Assembly: GCF_014384795.1 (NCBI RefSeq) | Contig: NZ_JACRSR010000002.1 | Coordinates: 277,083 to 341,082 of the forward strand | Direction of reading: 5' to 3' | DNA length: 64,000 nucleotides | DNA from: Gehongia tenuis | GTDB lineage: Bacteria > Bacillota > Clostridia > Christensenellales > NSJ-53 | Shown here: positions 17,498-27,133 of the stretch, piece by piece | Position numbering within the stretch: position 1 is the stretch's first letter | Layout of the letters: each line of letters starts with the position of its first letter | Notes under the pieces: generated by a model | The model's input: the letters and a program-made list of their open reading frames with translations, nothing else | What the model was told of the DNA's origin: nothing | Database searches by the model: none | Translations under genes and position numbers: made by a program

Positions 17498-17962
17498 CTA
17501 TGTCTCCCTCGAATTTTCCAGCTTCTGCAGCACCGACTGCACCGTTTCCTCAAGTTTTTCAGCCACGGCCTCATACGTTTCAAGATCTCCGCCATAGGGG
17601 TCCTCCACATCGGTGCGAAGACCCCAGGCATAGGGCATCAGCGGATGAATCCGTTCCGCAAAGCGGGGGTACCGTTCCCGGAGCAGCTGAGCTTGTCCAT
17701 GGCCCATGCACAGGACGAGATCCGCCTTTGGAATGGCCTCCTCCACCGGACGGGCACGGTGATGGGCAAGATTGATTCCCCGCCTTGCCATCGCCTTTAC
17801 CGCATGCTCCGAAGCCGCCTCGCCGCCCAGGGCCGCCATGCCTGCGGAGCCAGCTCTCACGCGGCTGCTCATTCCCATCACCTCCGCCCAATGGTTGAAC
17901 AGCGCCGCCGCCATGGGCGAGCGGCAGGTGTTTCCGGTACAGACGAAAAGAACGTGAATCAT
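17498..17962 (-). CDS. Low-molecular-weight phosphatase, YwlE-like protein-arginine phosphatase
   Basis: The 154-residue enzyme has the P-loop FVCTGNTCRSP at residues 6-16 and the general-acid Asp in VEDPYGGDLETYE near residue 120. In this family Thr in CTGNTCRS (rather than Ile/Leu as in tyrosine phosphatases) marks YwlE, which removes phosphate from arginine placed by McsB; here it is Thr. GGAGG lies 8 bases before the ATG at 17962. Only one base separates it from the stop of the Sua5 gene, so the two are cotranslated. Confidence 0.9.
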   Translation of the reverse strand: MIHVLFVCTGNTCRSPMAAALFNHWAEVMGMSSRVRAGSAGMAALGGEAASEHAVKAMARRGINLAHHRARPVEEAIPKADLVLCMGHGQAQLLRERYPRFAERIHPLMPYAWGLRTDVEDPYGGDLETYEAVAEKLEETVQSVLQKLENSRET

Positions 17963-17963
17963 G

Positions 17964-18992
17964 CTACACCTCCACCACATGAAATCCCGACGCTCGAAGC
18001 AAACGGTTCATCACCGCAAGCCCGATGCCCGCCTTGTCCACGCCCTGAATCAGGATGAGTCCTGCACCCGCCTCATCCAGTGCCCTCAGTTCGGCAAAAA
18101 CACTGTGAGCGGCCTCCCCGGTGCTCCCGCCCATGACCCGGACCCGGCGTCCGCCCAGATTCTTTGCTACATCGGCCAGAGCCAGAATGTACGGATTTTC
18201 CTCCAGATGTTCATCATACCAGCTGCCAAGCGCTTTTGCCACATGGCCCACTTCGCCTTCAAACAAAATCGCCGGCGCTTTGGGCGCGTAGTGTTTGTGT
18301 TTCATACCCGGCGACGGCGCCGCCGCATCCTTTTCAAGCGGCATAAGAGCGCTCTCGTGGACCCGCACTTCGCCCAGCAGTCCGCGCAGCTCCTCCGCCG
18401 TCACCCCACCCGGCCGCAGTACCACCGGCACTTCCCCCGTCGTATCCAGCACCGTGGACTCAAGGCCCACCTTGGAAGGACCTCCATCCAAGATGGCAGG
18501 AATCTTCCCCCCCAGATCCTCCAGCACATGGCGCGCTTCAGTGGTGCTGGGCCGGCCGGAGGTGTTGGCACTGGGCGCGGCAATGGGCAGTCCGGACGCT
18601 AAAATAAGCCGCTGGGCCACGGGATGGGCCGGCCAGCGCACAGCCACCGTGTCCAGTCCCGCCGTGACCGCTTGTCCCACCTTTTCCCCTTTGGGCATAA
18701 TGAGGGTCAGCGGACCAGGCCAAAAGGCCTCCATGGCCTTCCTCGCCGCCTCTGGAACGCGCCTCACCAGACCCTCCAGCTGCTCCCTGGCCGCAATATG
18801 CACGATGAGGGGGTTGTCCGAGGGCCGGCTCTTGGCCGCGAAGATTCGAGCCACCGCCTCAGGATTTGTTGCATCCCCCGCAAGACCGTAAACCGTCTCC
18901 GTAGGCATGCCCACTACCTCGCCCCGCTGAAGCAGCTTGGCCGCTTCCCGGATATAGGTCTCCGTTCCCGGCCACACCTTGGTATCGTACAC
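17964..18992 (-). CDS. L-threonylcarbamoyladenylate synthase (Sua5 type)
   Basis: This 342-residue protein makes the threonylcarbamoyl-AMP needed for the t6A modification of ANN-reading tRNAs. The YrdC domain fills the first 200 residues (GEVVGMPTETVYGLAGDATN, KSRPSDNPLIVHI, PSANTSGRPSTT), followed by the C-terminal Sua5 domain that distinguishes it from the shorter TsaC. The start is GTG at 18992, preceded by AAAAGGAGGA; the frame upstream is open but has no ribosome site. It lies 18 bases after the ZIP transporter gene. Confidence 0.94.
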   Translation of the reverse strand: MYDTKVWPGTETYIREAAKLLQRGEVVGMPTETVYGLAGDATNPEAVARIFAAKSRPSDNPLIVHIAAREQLEGLVRRVPEAARKAMEAFWPGPLTLIMPKGEKVGQAVTAGLDTVAVRWPAHPVAQRLILASGLPIAAPSANTSGRPSTTEARHVLEDLGGKIPAILDGGPSKVGLESTVLDTTGEVPVVLRPGGVTAEELRGLLGEVRVHESALMPLEKDAAAPSPGMKHKHYAPKAPAILFEGEVGHVAKALGSWYDEHLEENPYILALADVAKNLGGRRVRVMGGSTGEAAHSVFAELRALDEAGAGLILIQGVDKAGIGLAVMNRLLRASGFHVVEV

Positions 18993-19009
18993 GTTCAGTC
19001 CTCCTTTTT

Positions 19010-19738
19010 TTAAAAAGCGGCGGTCAATGCGATCCCCGCCATCACGCCGAAGCATAGGCCCATCACATTGAACCTTCCCCGGTGAAGCTGGTAGGCCTCC
19101 GGCATGAGCTCGCCCACCACCACATACAGCATGGCGCCGCCGGCATAGGCCAAAGAAAAATCAATCACCCACTGGGAGATCTCTCCCGCCCAGAGGCCAA
19201 GGCCTGCGCCCAGCGCCGTGGGCAGTCCCGACAGCGCCGCGTACCAAAAGGCCTTGCCCGCCTTCCAACCGCCCGCCACCAGAGGGGTGACCATGGCGAT
19301 GCCTTCAAAGATATCGTGCAGTGCAATGACCAGGCACATCCCCACGCCATAGCTCACCGATTTGATGAATCCGACGCCCACCGCCAGTCCCTCCGGAAAA
19401 TTGTGCAAAGCCACGCCAATAACCAGCATGAGCCCCGCCCGCACCAGCGGTGAAACCTTATCGTCTCGTTTGAGCCGCATGATTAGGCTGTCCACCACCA
19501 TGCCCGTGCCCACTCCAAAGAGCACGCCCCCAAAGCCAAGGGCGAAGCCGCCGGAGGCGAGGGAGGACGGAATGAGGTCAAAACAAACCACGGCCAGCAT
19601 CAGCCCCGCGCAAAAGCTCATCACCGCCGAAAGAGTGCGGTCCTTGGGATTGCCTAAAAAAAAGGCCAGTCCACCTCCGAGAGCCGTACCCAGCACACCG
19701 GAGGCCAAGGACAGAGCCAAAATTATTTCATATTGCAT
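19010..19738 (-). CDS. ZIP family divalent metal transporter
   Basis: This 242-residue protein has about eight membrane segments. The metal-binding motifs of the family are visible: LHNFPEGLAVG in helix IV and LHDIFEGIAMV in helix V. It probably imports zinc or related metals. The start is placed at the ATG at 19738 because GGGG runs 7-12 bases upstream; an ATG two codons earlier is also possible. It sits between prfA and the Sua5 gene, a frequent Clostridia arrangement. Confidence 0.9.
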   Translation of the reverse strand: MQYEIILALSLASGVLGTALGGGLAFFLGNPKDRTLSAVMSFCAGLMLAVVCFDLIPSSLASGGFALGFGGVLFGVGTGMVVDSLIMRLKRDDKVSPLVRAGLMLVIGVALHNFPEGLAVGVGFIKSVSYGVGMCLVIALHDIFEGIAMVTPLVAGGWKAGKAFWYAALSGLPTALGAGLGLWAGEISQWVIDFSLAYAGGAMLYVVVGELMPEAYQLHRGRFNVMGLCFGVMAGIALTAAF

Positions 19739-19787
19739 TGCCATCCCCCTTCCCCTATATATACAGGAAAGGGAACAGGGGTATGCT

Positions 19788-20858
19788 TTACAGACCCGCC
19801 TTTTCGAGCTTTCTCGCCTGATCCTCCAGCACGAGGGCATCCAGCACCTCGTCCATATCGCCGTCCAGGAAGGCGTCAAGTTTATAGATAGTGAGCCCAA
19901 TCCGGTGATCCGTCACCCGGCCCTGGGGGAAGTTGTAGGTCCGAATCCGTTCGCTGCGGTCGCCGCTGCCCACCTGGCTTCTGCGGTTCTGCGCATATTC
20001 GGCATCCTTGGCCGATTGGAACTGATCCTTCAGCCGTGTGCGCAGCATGCGCATGGCCATCTCCTTGTTTTGGAGCTGGGAGCGCTCGTTCTGACACTGA
20101 ACCACGATCCCCGTAGGCATATGGGTGATGCGAATGGCGGACGAGGTCTTGTTGATATGCTGTCCGCCTGCTCCCGAGGAACGGTAGGTGTCGATGCGAA
20201 GGTCTCCCGGGTTGATATCCACCTCCACGTCCTCCGCTTCGGGCAGCACCGCCACCGTGATGGTGGACGTATGAATACGGCCGCCCGATTCCGTGGTAGG
20301 CACCCGCTGCACCCGGTGCACGCCCGATTCGTACATAAGCCGGGAGAAGGCCCCCTTGCCTCTTAGCATGAAGGAGGCTTCCTTCACGCCGCCAAGCTCC
20401 GTTTCAGACAGGGACAGCACTTCCGGCGTCCAGCCTCGCCGCTCAGCGTAACGGGTGTACATGCGCATGAGATCCATGCCGAAAAGGGCCGCTTCCTCCC
20501 CGCCCGCACCGGCCCGAATCTCCATAATCACGTTGCGGTCCGCATCGGGATCCTTAGGCAGAAGCAGAATCCTGATATCCTGCTCCATCCTTTGAAGCGT
20601 TTCCTGAACCTCCGGCTCCTCCGCTTCCGCAAGCTCCCGAATTTCCGGATCGCTGTCCTCCATCATGGCCCGCAGCTCTTCCAGCTCCCGGGCCTTGGCA
20701 CGATAGCCGTTGTAGGCCTCCACCAATTCGCTGAGTTCGGCATGTTCCTTGGCCAGCCCGGTGAACCTATTTTGATCGGCCACCGTCTCCGGCTGGCTCA
20801 GCAGTATGGCCAGCTCCTCATAGCGGGACCGGGCCCGTTCCAATTGATCGAGAAACAT
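19788..20858 (-). CDS. prfA: Peptide chain release factor 1
   Basis: The 356-residue protein carries the catalytic GGQ in [19 protein letters not shown] near residue 230 and the codon-reading loop [13 protein letters not shown] near 190, of the PxT form used by RF1 to read UAA and UAG. It is the expected substrate of PrmC, encoded 4 bases upstream, which methylates the GGQ glutamine. Confidence 0.97.
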   Translation of the reverse strand: MFLDQLERARSRYEELAILLSQPETVADQNRFTGLAKEHAELSELVEAYNGYRAKARELEELRAMMEDSDPEIRELAEAEEPEVQETLQRMEQDIRILLLPKDPDADRNVIMEIRAGAGGEEAALFGMDLMRMYTRYAERRGWTPEVLSLSETELGGVKEASFMLRGKGAFSRLMYESGVHRVQRVPTTESGGRIHTSTITVAVLPEAEDVEVDINPGDLRIDTYRSSGAGGQHINKTSSAIRITHMPTGIVVQCQNERSQLQNKEMAMRMLRTRLKDQFQSAKDAEYAQNRRSQVGSGDRSERIRTYNFPQGRVTDHRIGLTIYKLDAFLDGDMDEVLDALVLEDQARKLEKAGL

Positions 20859-20862
20859 TCTT

Positions 20863-21705
20863 TCACTCCTTCAGCCAGCCGCAGCCCACAAAAATCCGGG
20901 GAATGCCGCTATAATCCTGGATACAGTAGGTTCGTTCAAAAAGCGGTGCCATGATCTGCCGCACAGAGGAATCCTGACCCTGGCCCAGCTCAAGAAGCAT
21001 CACGCCGCCCTTTTTGAGGGGCATGGGCTCCCCGGCCAGCCTTCGGTAAAAATCCAGGCCGTCCGCACCGCCGTCCAGCGCACTTAAAGGCTCGTGATCC
21101 CGTACTTCGGTCATCAGGCCCTCGATATCCCCCGTTGGAATGTAGGGAGGATTGGACAGCACACCGTCCAGCCGTACATCCTCGCTCAGCCCGGAAAACA
21201 GATCGCTTCGGAGAAGCGTTATGCGATCCTCCACAGCCAATCTTTGAGCATTTTTTTGGGAAAGGGCCAGAGCTCTTTCGTTCACATCCAAGCCGTAAGC
21301 TTTGGCGCCCGGCATTCTTTTCAGCACACTGAGCGCAATGGCGCCGCTGCCCACACCCACATCGGCAAAAACCGATTTGGGAGATAGACAGCGCAGGGCC
21401 TCCTCCACCAAAAGCTCCGTTTCCGGTCTTGGGATGAGCACACCGGGTTCCACATAAAAGGTCTCGCCCATAAAATCCCATTCGCCAACAAGGTACTGCA
21501 GGGGATGACCCTCCCGTCTTTTAGCGGTCAGCTCCCGGCATGTCGCCCAAAGCGGCTGTGACAGCGGTTCGTCCAGCTTGAACAGCAGTTCCGCCGGCTT
21601 TTGCCTCGTCACATGGGCCAGAATCATCCTGGCCTCCCATCTCGGCTCCTCCGTTCTCGCCTTCAGCGCCTCCGTCATTGTCTGCAAGGCTTTCCTGATA
21701 TTCAT
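20863..21705 (-). CDS. prmC: Release factor glutamine methyltransferase
   Basis: This 280-residue enzyme methylates the GGQ glutamine of release factors. The N-terminal helical domain (residues 1-75) precedes a SAM-binding fold with [14 protein letters not shown] and the catalytic NPPY in [13 protein letters not shown] near residue 180. The ATG at 21705 is preceded by GGGGAGGTG, and the N-terminus [10 protein letters not shown] matches the family. The first 185 bases lie inside the DUF1385 coding region in another frame, an unusually long overlap. Confidence 0.95.
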   Translation of the reverse strand: MNIRKALQTMTEALKARTEEPRWEARMILAHVTRQKPAELLFKLDEPLSQPLWATCRELTAKRREGHPLQYLVGEWDFMGETFYVEPGVLIPRPETELLVEEALRCLSPKSVFADVGVGSGAIALSVLKRMPGAKAYGLDVNERALALSQKNAQRLAVEDRITLLRSDLFSGLSEDVRLDGVLSNPPYIPTGDIEGLMTEVRDHEPLSALDGGADGLDFYRRLAGEPMPLKKGGVMLLELGQGQDSSVRQIMAPLFERTYCIQDYSGIPRIFVGCGWLKE

Positions 21706-22615
21706 CGGGCACCTCCCCGGTCAATGCTGCATTGAAGGAGGCAAGGGATACCTCCAGCATACTGTCATCGGGCTCCTTGGTGGTCAGCCGCTGAAGCAGC
21801 ATCCCCGGGTAGCGCACGATGCGTACGAATAAATTATCGGACTTGGCGGACAGCTTCAAGATCTCGTAGGACAGGCCCGCTACGATGGGCAGACACGCAA
21901 TGCGAAGCAGGGACCGTTCCCACCAGGAACCGGAATAGCCCAGCAGCGCAAAAAACAGGATACTAATAAAAATGACCAGGAACAAGAAGCTGGTACCGCA
22001 CCTTGGGTGAAGTCTTGACATCTTCCGGGCGTTCTCCACCGTAAGAGGAAGCTCATGCTCATAGCAGCTGATCACCTTGTGCTCAGCGCCGTGGTATTGA
22101 AACACGCGTCGGATGTCCCTCATCAGGGACACCGCAACCATATAGCCAAGGAATACCAGCATACGGATAAGCCCCTCGATTAGGTTTTTGCCAAAGGAGG
22201 ATTCTACGCCGCCCACCACCAGCTGGGTCAAAAATGTGGGAAGCAGAATAAAAAGGCCCACCGCCAAAGCCACGCCCAGCACCAGCGCCATGGACATCAT
22301 CACATCCATCACGCTCTTGCCCAGTTTTTTGGAGAGCCACAGCTCAAACCTGGAGGCTTCCCCCTCCTCGTCCATATCCTGAAGCTTCGCCGAATCCAGC
22401 TGGACCTTGATGCCCAGTTTCAGCGTCAGCGCAAAATTGACCACGCCCCGAATGATGGGCCAGCTTAAAACGCCTTTGGCAGGGGGGCGCCGGTCCTCCA
22501 CTTCCACCACTTCAATATTGCCCTTAGGCCTGCGTACGGCCATATAAGTATTTTTCGGACCGCGCATCATCACGCCCTCCAGCACCGCTTGGCCGCCAAT
22601 ATTGGTTTTCTTCAT
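21521..22615 (-). CDS. DUF1385 family membrane protein with extended C-terminal tail
   Basis: The 364-residue protein begins with the typical IGGQAVLEGVMMRGPKN. It has membrane segments at about 105-130, 145-170, 215-235 and 240-260, and the family YHGAEHKVISCYEHE near 185. The function is unknown (YqhQ-like). ATG at 22615 follows AAAGGAGCG. Family members usually end near residue 305-330; here about 60 extra acidic, Gly/Ala-rich residues are encoded inside prmC. The tail could be functional or the result of a lost stop codon. Confidence 0.9.
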   Translation of the reverse strand: MKKTNIGGQAVLEGVMMRGPKNTYMAVRRPKGNIEVVEVEDRRPPAKGVLSWPIIRGVVNFALTLKLGIKVQLDSAKLQDMDEEGEASRFELWLSKKLGKSVMDVMMSMALVLGVALAVGLFILLPTFLTQLVVGGVESSFGKNLIEGLIRMLVFLGYMVAVSLMRDIRRVFQYHGAEHKVISCYEHELPLTVENARKMSRLHPRCGTSFLFLVIFISILFFALLGYSGSWWERSLLRIACLPIVAGLSYEILKLSAKSDNLFVRIVRYPGMLLQRLTTKEPDDSMLEVSLASFNAALTGEVPDEYQESLADNDGGAEGENGGAEMGGQDDSGPCDEAKAGGTAVQAGRTAVTAALGDMPGADR

Positions 22616-22685
22616 AACCGCTCCTTTTCCGTGTAAGAAAAATACAGACCAGGGCATGCCCGGTCTGTATTCCTATGCGACATCA

Positions 22686-22883
22686 TCAAAGGCCGTAACG
22701 CTTCTTGAAGCGGTCCACACGCCCGCCAGTATCCACGAGCTTCTGCTTCCCCGTAAAGAACGGATGACACTTGGAACAGATTTCAACCCGCAGATCCTTT
22801 TTTACAGAACCGGTCTTGAATGTTTCGCCGCAAGCGCATGTGACAGTCGCTTCGCCATAGTTTGGATGTATATTCTCCTTCAT
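22686..22883 (-). CDS. rpmE: Ribosomal protein L31, zinc-binding form
   Basis: The 65-residue protein shows [19 protein letters not shown] and [15 protein letters not shown], with the four Cys of the zinc-binding (C+) form. The ATG at 22883 follows GAGGTG. It lies 92 bases downstream of rho, as in many Clostridia. The intervening DNA is AT-rich and may hold its promoter. Confidence 0.97.
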   Translation of the reverse strand: MKENIHPNYGEATVTCACGETFKTGSVKKDLRVEICSKCHPFFTGKQKLVDTGGRVDRFKKRYGL

Positions 22884-22975
22884 TTTGCATTCACCTCTTT
22901 CGCCCGCAGCTAATCGCATATTCGTTGCGGGGATTATAATACCATAACTTTTTAAGAAAGTCAACCTTTCTTGTA

Positions 22976-24688
22976 CTATCTTCCGGCAGAATATCCTTGC
23001 TTTTCCCAAATATTTAACCAGCCCTGAAGGCGGTCGAAAAATTCGTCGTTGTTCCCCGTTTTGGCCAGCATGGAGATGAGCTGTTCCATGGATTCCTGGG
23101 AGTTGTTTCCGGACAGCAGTCTTCGCATGGTGAAGACGCCTTCCAGCTGTTTTTGGCTGAGCAAAAGCTCCTCCCGCCGGGTGCCCGACTTGTTGAGATC
23201 GATGGCGGGGAACACCCGCTTTTCCGAGAGCTTCCGGTCGAGGTGGATCTCCATGTTGCCCGTGCCCTTGAATTCCTCAAAGATGATCTCGTCCATGCGG
23301 CTGCCCGTCTCCACAAGGGCCGTGGCGATGATGGTCAGGCTGCCGCCGCCCTCGATGTTTCGGGCCGCGCCAAAAAAGCGCTTGGGCTTGTGAAGGGCCG
23401 CCGGATCAAGGCCGCCGGAAAGGGTTCTGCCGGACATGGGCACCGTCAGGTTGTAGGCCCGCGCCAGGCGCGTGATGCTGTCCAGCAGCACCACCACGTC
23501 CTTTTTATGCTCCACCAGGCGCTGGGCCCGTTCCAGCACCATCTCCGCTACCCGGGTGTGGTGTTCCGGGAGCTCGTCAAAGGTGGAGTAGATGACCTCG
23601 CCCTCAATGGAACGCTGCATATCGGTGACCTCCTCCGGCCGCTCGTCTATGAGCAGTACGATGAGGTGGCTGTCGGGATAGTTTTTCGATATGGAGTTGG
23701 CAATCTTCTTGAGGAGCGTCGTTTTTCCCGCTTTGGGCGGCGCCACAATGAGGCCGCGCTGCCCTTTGCCGATGGGTGCGATAATATCGATGAGCCGAAT
23801 GGCCAGATCCTTTGAGCTGTTATCGTTCTCCAGCGTGTACCGCTCGTCGGGATAGACTGGCGTCAAGTCTTCAAAATGGATGCGGCGGTTAGCCGCTTCC
23901 GGCGGCTCGCCATTGATCTCCGTGATGTAAAGCATGGCAAGGAACCGTTCGCCTTCCTTGACAGGCCGGGTCTTGCCCTTCACCCAATCGCCGGTCCGCA
24001 GAGAGAATCTCCGAATCTGGGCGATGGATACGTACACATCCCGCGAACCGGGCAGATAGTTGTCTGAACGCAGAAAGCCGTAGCCCTCCGCATGTATGTC
24101 CAAAATGCCTTCGGCATCACCGCACTCACCCCCGTTTAAAAGCTCGGGAACAGCGGGGTTGTAGGTGCCGTATTCCTTGTTGTAGCTGCCCTCATTCCGT
24201 TTGAAACGGGGCTGATAGCCCGTACGCTGCTCTTCCTGGTCATTTCTCACGCCGGATTGTCCGCCGCCTGCATTGGGCTGGCCGCGCTGTTGATATCGTC
24301 TCGGCACATAGCCATGGGTTGCCGTAAGCTGAACCTGCTGTTGGGGCGGCGGTCCCATAAAACCCATTCTGGGAGCGGGCTTCTTCGCCTCCAGCTGAAC
24401 GTTTCCCTGGGTCTGGCGCTCCGCGGCCGGCGCCTTCCGTTTTGGCGCTGCAGCTTCATTCTGCTCAACTTTCGTCTTGGCAGAGCTTTTCGCCGCCGGC
24501 CTCGGGCTTCGGGGCTTAGCCCGTTTCTCCGCAGGTTCCTGAGTCTTGGGCTTTTCCGCAATCGTCAAAATCGCTTCCACCAAATCGTCCTTTTTCAAAC
24601 GGGTGGGAGCGTTCACGCCGACTTCCCGGGCCTTAACCCTCAAATCTTTAATGTTCATTTTTTGCAGTTCTTCACGATTCAACCACAA
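22976..24688 (-). CDS. rho: Transcription termination factor Rho with long disordered N-terminal insert
   Basis: This 570-residue helicase stops transcription at unstructured RNA. An N-terminal Rho_N helix bundle ([23 protein letters not shown]) covers residues 1-45. A low-complexity region rich in Lys, Ala, Pro, then Gln, Gly, Asn and Arg runs from about 48 to 180. The RNA-binding cold-shock-like domain ([21 protein letters not shown]) follows. The ATPase has [14 protein letters not shown] near 310 and [14 protein letters not shown]. The start is TTG at 24688 after AAAGGGG; an ATG lies 30 bases further in, but the upstream residues match the family N-terminus. Confidence 0.95.
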   Translation of the reverse strand: MWLNREELQKMNIKDLRVKAREVGVNAPTRLKKDDLVEAILTIAEKPKTQEPAEKRAKPRSPRPAAKSSAKTKVEQNEAAAPKRKAPAAERQTQGNVQLEAKKPAPRMGFMGPPPQQQVQLTATHGYVPRRYQQRGQPNAGGGQSGVRNDQEEQRTGYQPRFKRNEGSYNKEYGTYNPAVPELLNGGECGDAEGILDIHAEGYGFLRSDNYLPGSRDVYVSIAQIRRFSLRTGDWVKGKTRPVKEGERFLAMLYITEINGEPPEAANRRIHFEDLTPVYPDERYTLENDNSSKDLAIRLIDIIAPIGKGQRGLIVAPPKAGKTTLLKKIANSISKNYPDSHLIVLLIDERPEEVTDMQRSIEGEVIYSTFDELPEHHTRVAEMVLERAQRLVEHKKDVVVLLDSITRLARAYNLTVPMSGRTLSGGLDPAALHKPKRFFGAARNIEGGGSLTIIATALVETGSRMDEIIFEEFKGTGNMEIHLDRKLSEKRVFPAIDLNKSGTRREELLLSQKQLEGVFTMRRLLSGNNSQESMEQLISMLAKTGNNDEFFDRLQGWLNIWEKQGYSAGR

Positions 24689-24873
24689 AACGCCCCTTTC
24701 CTGATGAAATGGTATAACAAATAAGGTGGAAAGACATTGAATGAAATTTTTGAAATACTGTTAGGTGTTAGAATGTTGAAGACCCATTGGATATGTCCAT
24801 AAGCTGTAACATTATTGTATGCCAACCTCGCATAAACGTCAACGAAAACCTGAGGACCTCTACCATTATAAAC

Positions 24874-24920
24874 AAAAACGCCGCCTCCTATACCCTTGGG
24901 GTATGGAAGCGGCGATTTTT
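24874..24920 (-). terminator. Intrinsic terminator of pyrG
   Basis: A long stem CGCCGCctCCtATACCC with its imperfect complement, loop TTGG, followed on the minus strand by TTTTTGTTT. It begins just after the pyrG stop. Confidence 0.85.
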
Positions 24921-24924
24921 CATG

Positions 24925-26520
24925 CTATTTTTTGAGTGCCGCAGCAATGAATTCACGGAACAAAGGATGGGCACGATTGGGTCGGGACAGGAACTGAGGC
25001 TCATACTGCACGCCCACAAACCACGGGTGATCCGCAAGCTCTACGGCCTCGATAAAGCCCTTCTCCGGCTGCCTTCCGGAGATGACCACACCCTTCAGGC
25101 GGCCGATCGTTTCCTCATCCAATTCGTACTTGCAGCGGTGGCGCTCCCTGATATCCATCTCGCCGTAAGCCTCATAGATCCGGGTGCCCGGTACCAGCTT
25201 CACCGGCTCGGCGCCCAGCCGGAACAGCGACTTGTCCTGAGGATCGGCATCCCTGCGGGAAAGCTTTGCAATGGGGCTTGTGGTATCGGGATCCACCTGA
25301 GCCGACTGAATGCCGGGAATCCCCACAACATTCTCACCATACTCCGCCAGCGCCATATGCATTCCCATGCCAATGCCCAGGAAGGCCAGACCGTTTTTCC
25401 TCGCATACTCGGCGGCAAGAAGTTTGCCCTCGGCGCCATGGCTGCTGAAATCGCTGGGCAGCAGGATCCCCTGGCAGTCTCCCAAAATGTCCTCCACCGT
25501 GTCCGGCGTGATATCCTGGGCGGCGATCCAGCGGATGTCCACCTCGGCATCGTTGGCGATGCCGCCATGCACCAGCGCCTCCGCGTCACTCAAATAGGCG
25601 TCCCGCAGCTTGATGTACCGGCCCACCAGCGCAATGGTGACCTTCTTATGGAGATTCTTGTGGCGGTCCACAAGTTCCGACCATTCCCGAATATCCGCCT
25701 CGCCGCAATCCAGCTTCAGCTTGCGGCATACAATATCATCCAGTCCCTCCTTGTGCAGAAGAAGCGGAATCTCATAGAGCGTCTCTGCATCGAGGTTCTG
25801 CACCACACAATCGGGCTGTACGTTGCAGAAAAGGCCGATCTTCCGTTTGAGCTCGTCATCCAGCGGCGCCTCGCTCCTGCACACGATGATATCCGGCTGA
25901 ATGCCGATGCTGCGCAGCTCCTTCACCGAGTGCTGGGTAGGCTTCGTCTTCAGCTCTCCGGAAGCGCGGATATAGGGCACAAGGGTCACATGGATGTACA
26001 GACAGTTCTCCGCGCCCATCTCGGTGCGGATCTGGCGGATGGCCTCCAGGAAGGGTTGTCCCTCGATATCGCCCACCGTGCCGCCGATCTCAGTGATCAC
26101 CACGTCCGGTTCCGACTCCATTTCCCGGCTGACGTTAAAGACCTCCCGCTTGATCTGATTGGTCACATGGGGAATCACCTGAACGGTGCCACCCTTGTAG
26201 TCCCCCTGCCGTTCCTTGTTGATGACCATCCAGTAGATCTGGCCCGCGGTCACACTGGAGGAATTGGCAAGATTTACATCAATAAATCGTTCATAATGAC
26301 CAAGATCCAGGTCGGTCTCCTTGCCGCCCTCGGTGACGAAAACTTCACCGTGCTGGTAGGGACTCATCAAACCTGGATCGACGTTGATATAGGGATCAAA
26401 TTTCTGAAGGGCCACCTTGAGGCCCCGCGTTTTGAGAAGCCGGCCCAAGGATGCCGCGGTGATGCCCTTGCCCAGGGACGACACCACGCCGCCGGTCACG
26501 AAGATGTACTTTGTAGCCAT
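24925..26520 (-). CDS. pyrG: CTP synthase with degenerate glutaminase domain
   Basis: The 531-residue protein makes CTP from UTP. The synthetase domain (1-270) is intact, with [30 protein letters not shown] and [21 protein letters not shown]. The glutaminase domain keeps its length and fold-defining stretches ([14 protein letters not shown]) but lacks every catalytic residue. The nucleophile Cys of GICLGM is Gly384 (GIGMGM), the His of FHPEF is Glu507 and its Glu is Gln509 (YEPQF), and the oxyanion GGFG is SDFS. Ammonia rather than glutamine should therefore be the nitrogen donor. ATG at 26520 follows GGGGAGGTA; it matches the family N-terminus. Confidence 0.95.
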   Translation of the reverse strand: MATKYIFVTGGVVSSLGKGITAASLGRLLKTRGLKVALQKFDPYINVDPGLMSPYQHGEVFVTEGGKETDLDLGHYERFIDVNLANSSSVTAGQIYWMVINKERQGDYKGGTVQVIPHVTNQIKREVFNVSREMESEPDVVITEIGGTVGDIEGQPFLEAIRQIRTEMGAENCLYIHVTLVPYIRASGELKTKPTQHSVKELRSIGIQPDIIVCRSEAPLDDELKRKIGLFCNVQPDCVVQNLDAETLYEIPLLLHKEGLDDIVCRKLKLDCGEADIREWSELVDRHKNLHKKVTIALVGRYIKLRDAYLSDAEALVHGGIANDAEVDIRWIAAQDITPDTVEDILGDCQGILLPSDFSSHGAEGKLLAAEYARKNGLAFLGIGMGMHMALAEYGENVVGIPGIQSAQVDPDTTSPIAKLSRRDADPQDKSLFRLGAEPVKLVPGTRIYEAYGEMDIRERHRCKYELDEETIGRLKGVVISGRQPEKGFIEAVELADHPWFVGVQYEPQFLSRPNRAHPLFREFIAAALKK

Positions 26521-26578
26521 AAATATGATACCTCCCCATCGCATTCCTTATCATTCTAAGCCGCGAAGGGGGGGCCTG

Positions 26579-27028
26579 TCAACATCCGGCATAAATACTG
26601 TGCATCTGATTTTGAAAGCTGACGGTAAGCTGGTTCATACTGGCGAATTTTGACTCAATATCCATCTGATACTTGAGCTCCACCGTGCCGCCTTCCTCGT
26701 CAAAATGTACCGCAACATGGACGGGAAATACACCCATCAGAATGTTGCCAAAGGGTGTTTGATAGGAGCTTACATAGCGTTTCTTCTCCTCAAATACGAA
26801 AACCGCCTGCACGTCCCCCTGCCGGTGCATGCTTACCCGCTGGGCTTCCGGTTCGATGCAGAGCACCGTCACCGAACCTTCCATGCCGCCAAGCTCATTT
26901 TCTTCATATTCCAGATAGTGAGCGCCGTCCTTGACATAGTATTTTCCCGTGGTGATGAGGTGAATGGGCTGCTCCTCGCCACCGCCCACTTGGCTGCCCA
27001 CAATGGAAACCATAACGTCCTTTTTCAT
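26579..27028 (-). CDS. DUF1934 family beta-barrel protein
   Basis: This 149-residue protein consists almost wholly of predicted beta strands and contains family-like stretches (GKYYVKDGAHYLEYEENE, FGNILMGVFP, LKYQMDIES). DUF1934 proteins are small calycin-like barrels of unknown function, often near argS or pyrG in Bacillota, as here (58 bases upstream of pyrG). The ATG at 27028 follows AGGAGGG. Confidence 0.85.
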   Translation of the reverse strand: MKKDVMVSIVGSQVGGGEEQPIHLITTGKYYVKDGAHYLEYEENELGGMEGSVTVLCIEPEAQRVSMHRQGDVQAVFVFEEKKRYVSSYQTPFGNILMGVFPVHVAVHFDEEGGTVELKYQMDIESKFASMNQLTVSFQNQMHSIYAGC

Positions 27029-27097
27029 GCCAAACCCTCCTAGCAGCATTATAGCATAGGATTGTCCGGTAAGATCCAACCATTTTCTAGAACCTAC

Positions 27098-27125
27098 AAA
27101 AAAAGCCCGCTTTTGCGGGCTTTTT
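27098..27125 (-). terminator. Intrinsic terminator of sleB-ypeB
   Basis: Stem AAAGCCCGC/GCGGGCTTT with loop TTTT, followed on the minus strand by a T run; it begins 8 bases past the ypeB stop. Confidence 0.85.
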
Positions 27126-27133
27126 GCCATTTC

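Noticed and set aside
24787..26559. Long plus-strand open frame antisense to pyrG
   Set aside because: It mirrors the minus-strand CTP synthase gene, has no family resemblance, and arises from GC-rich third positions.
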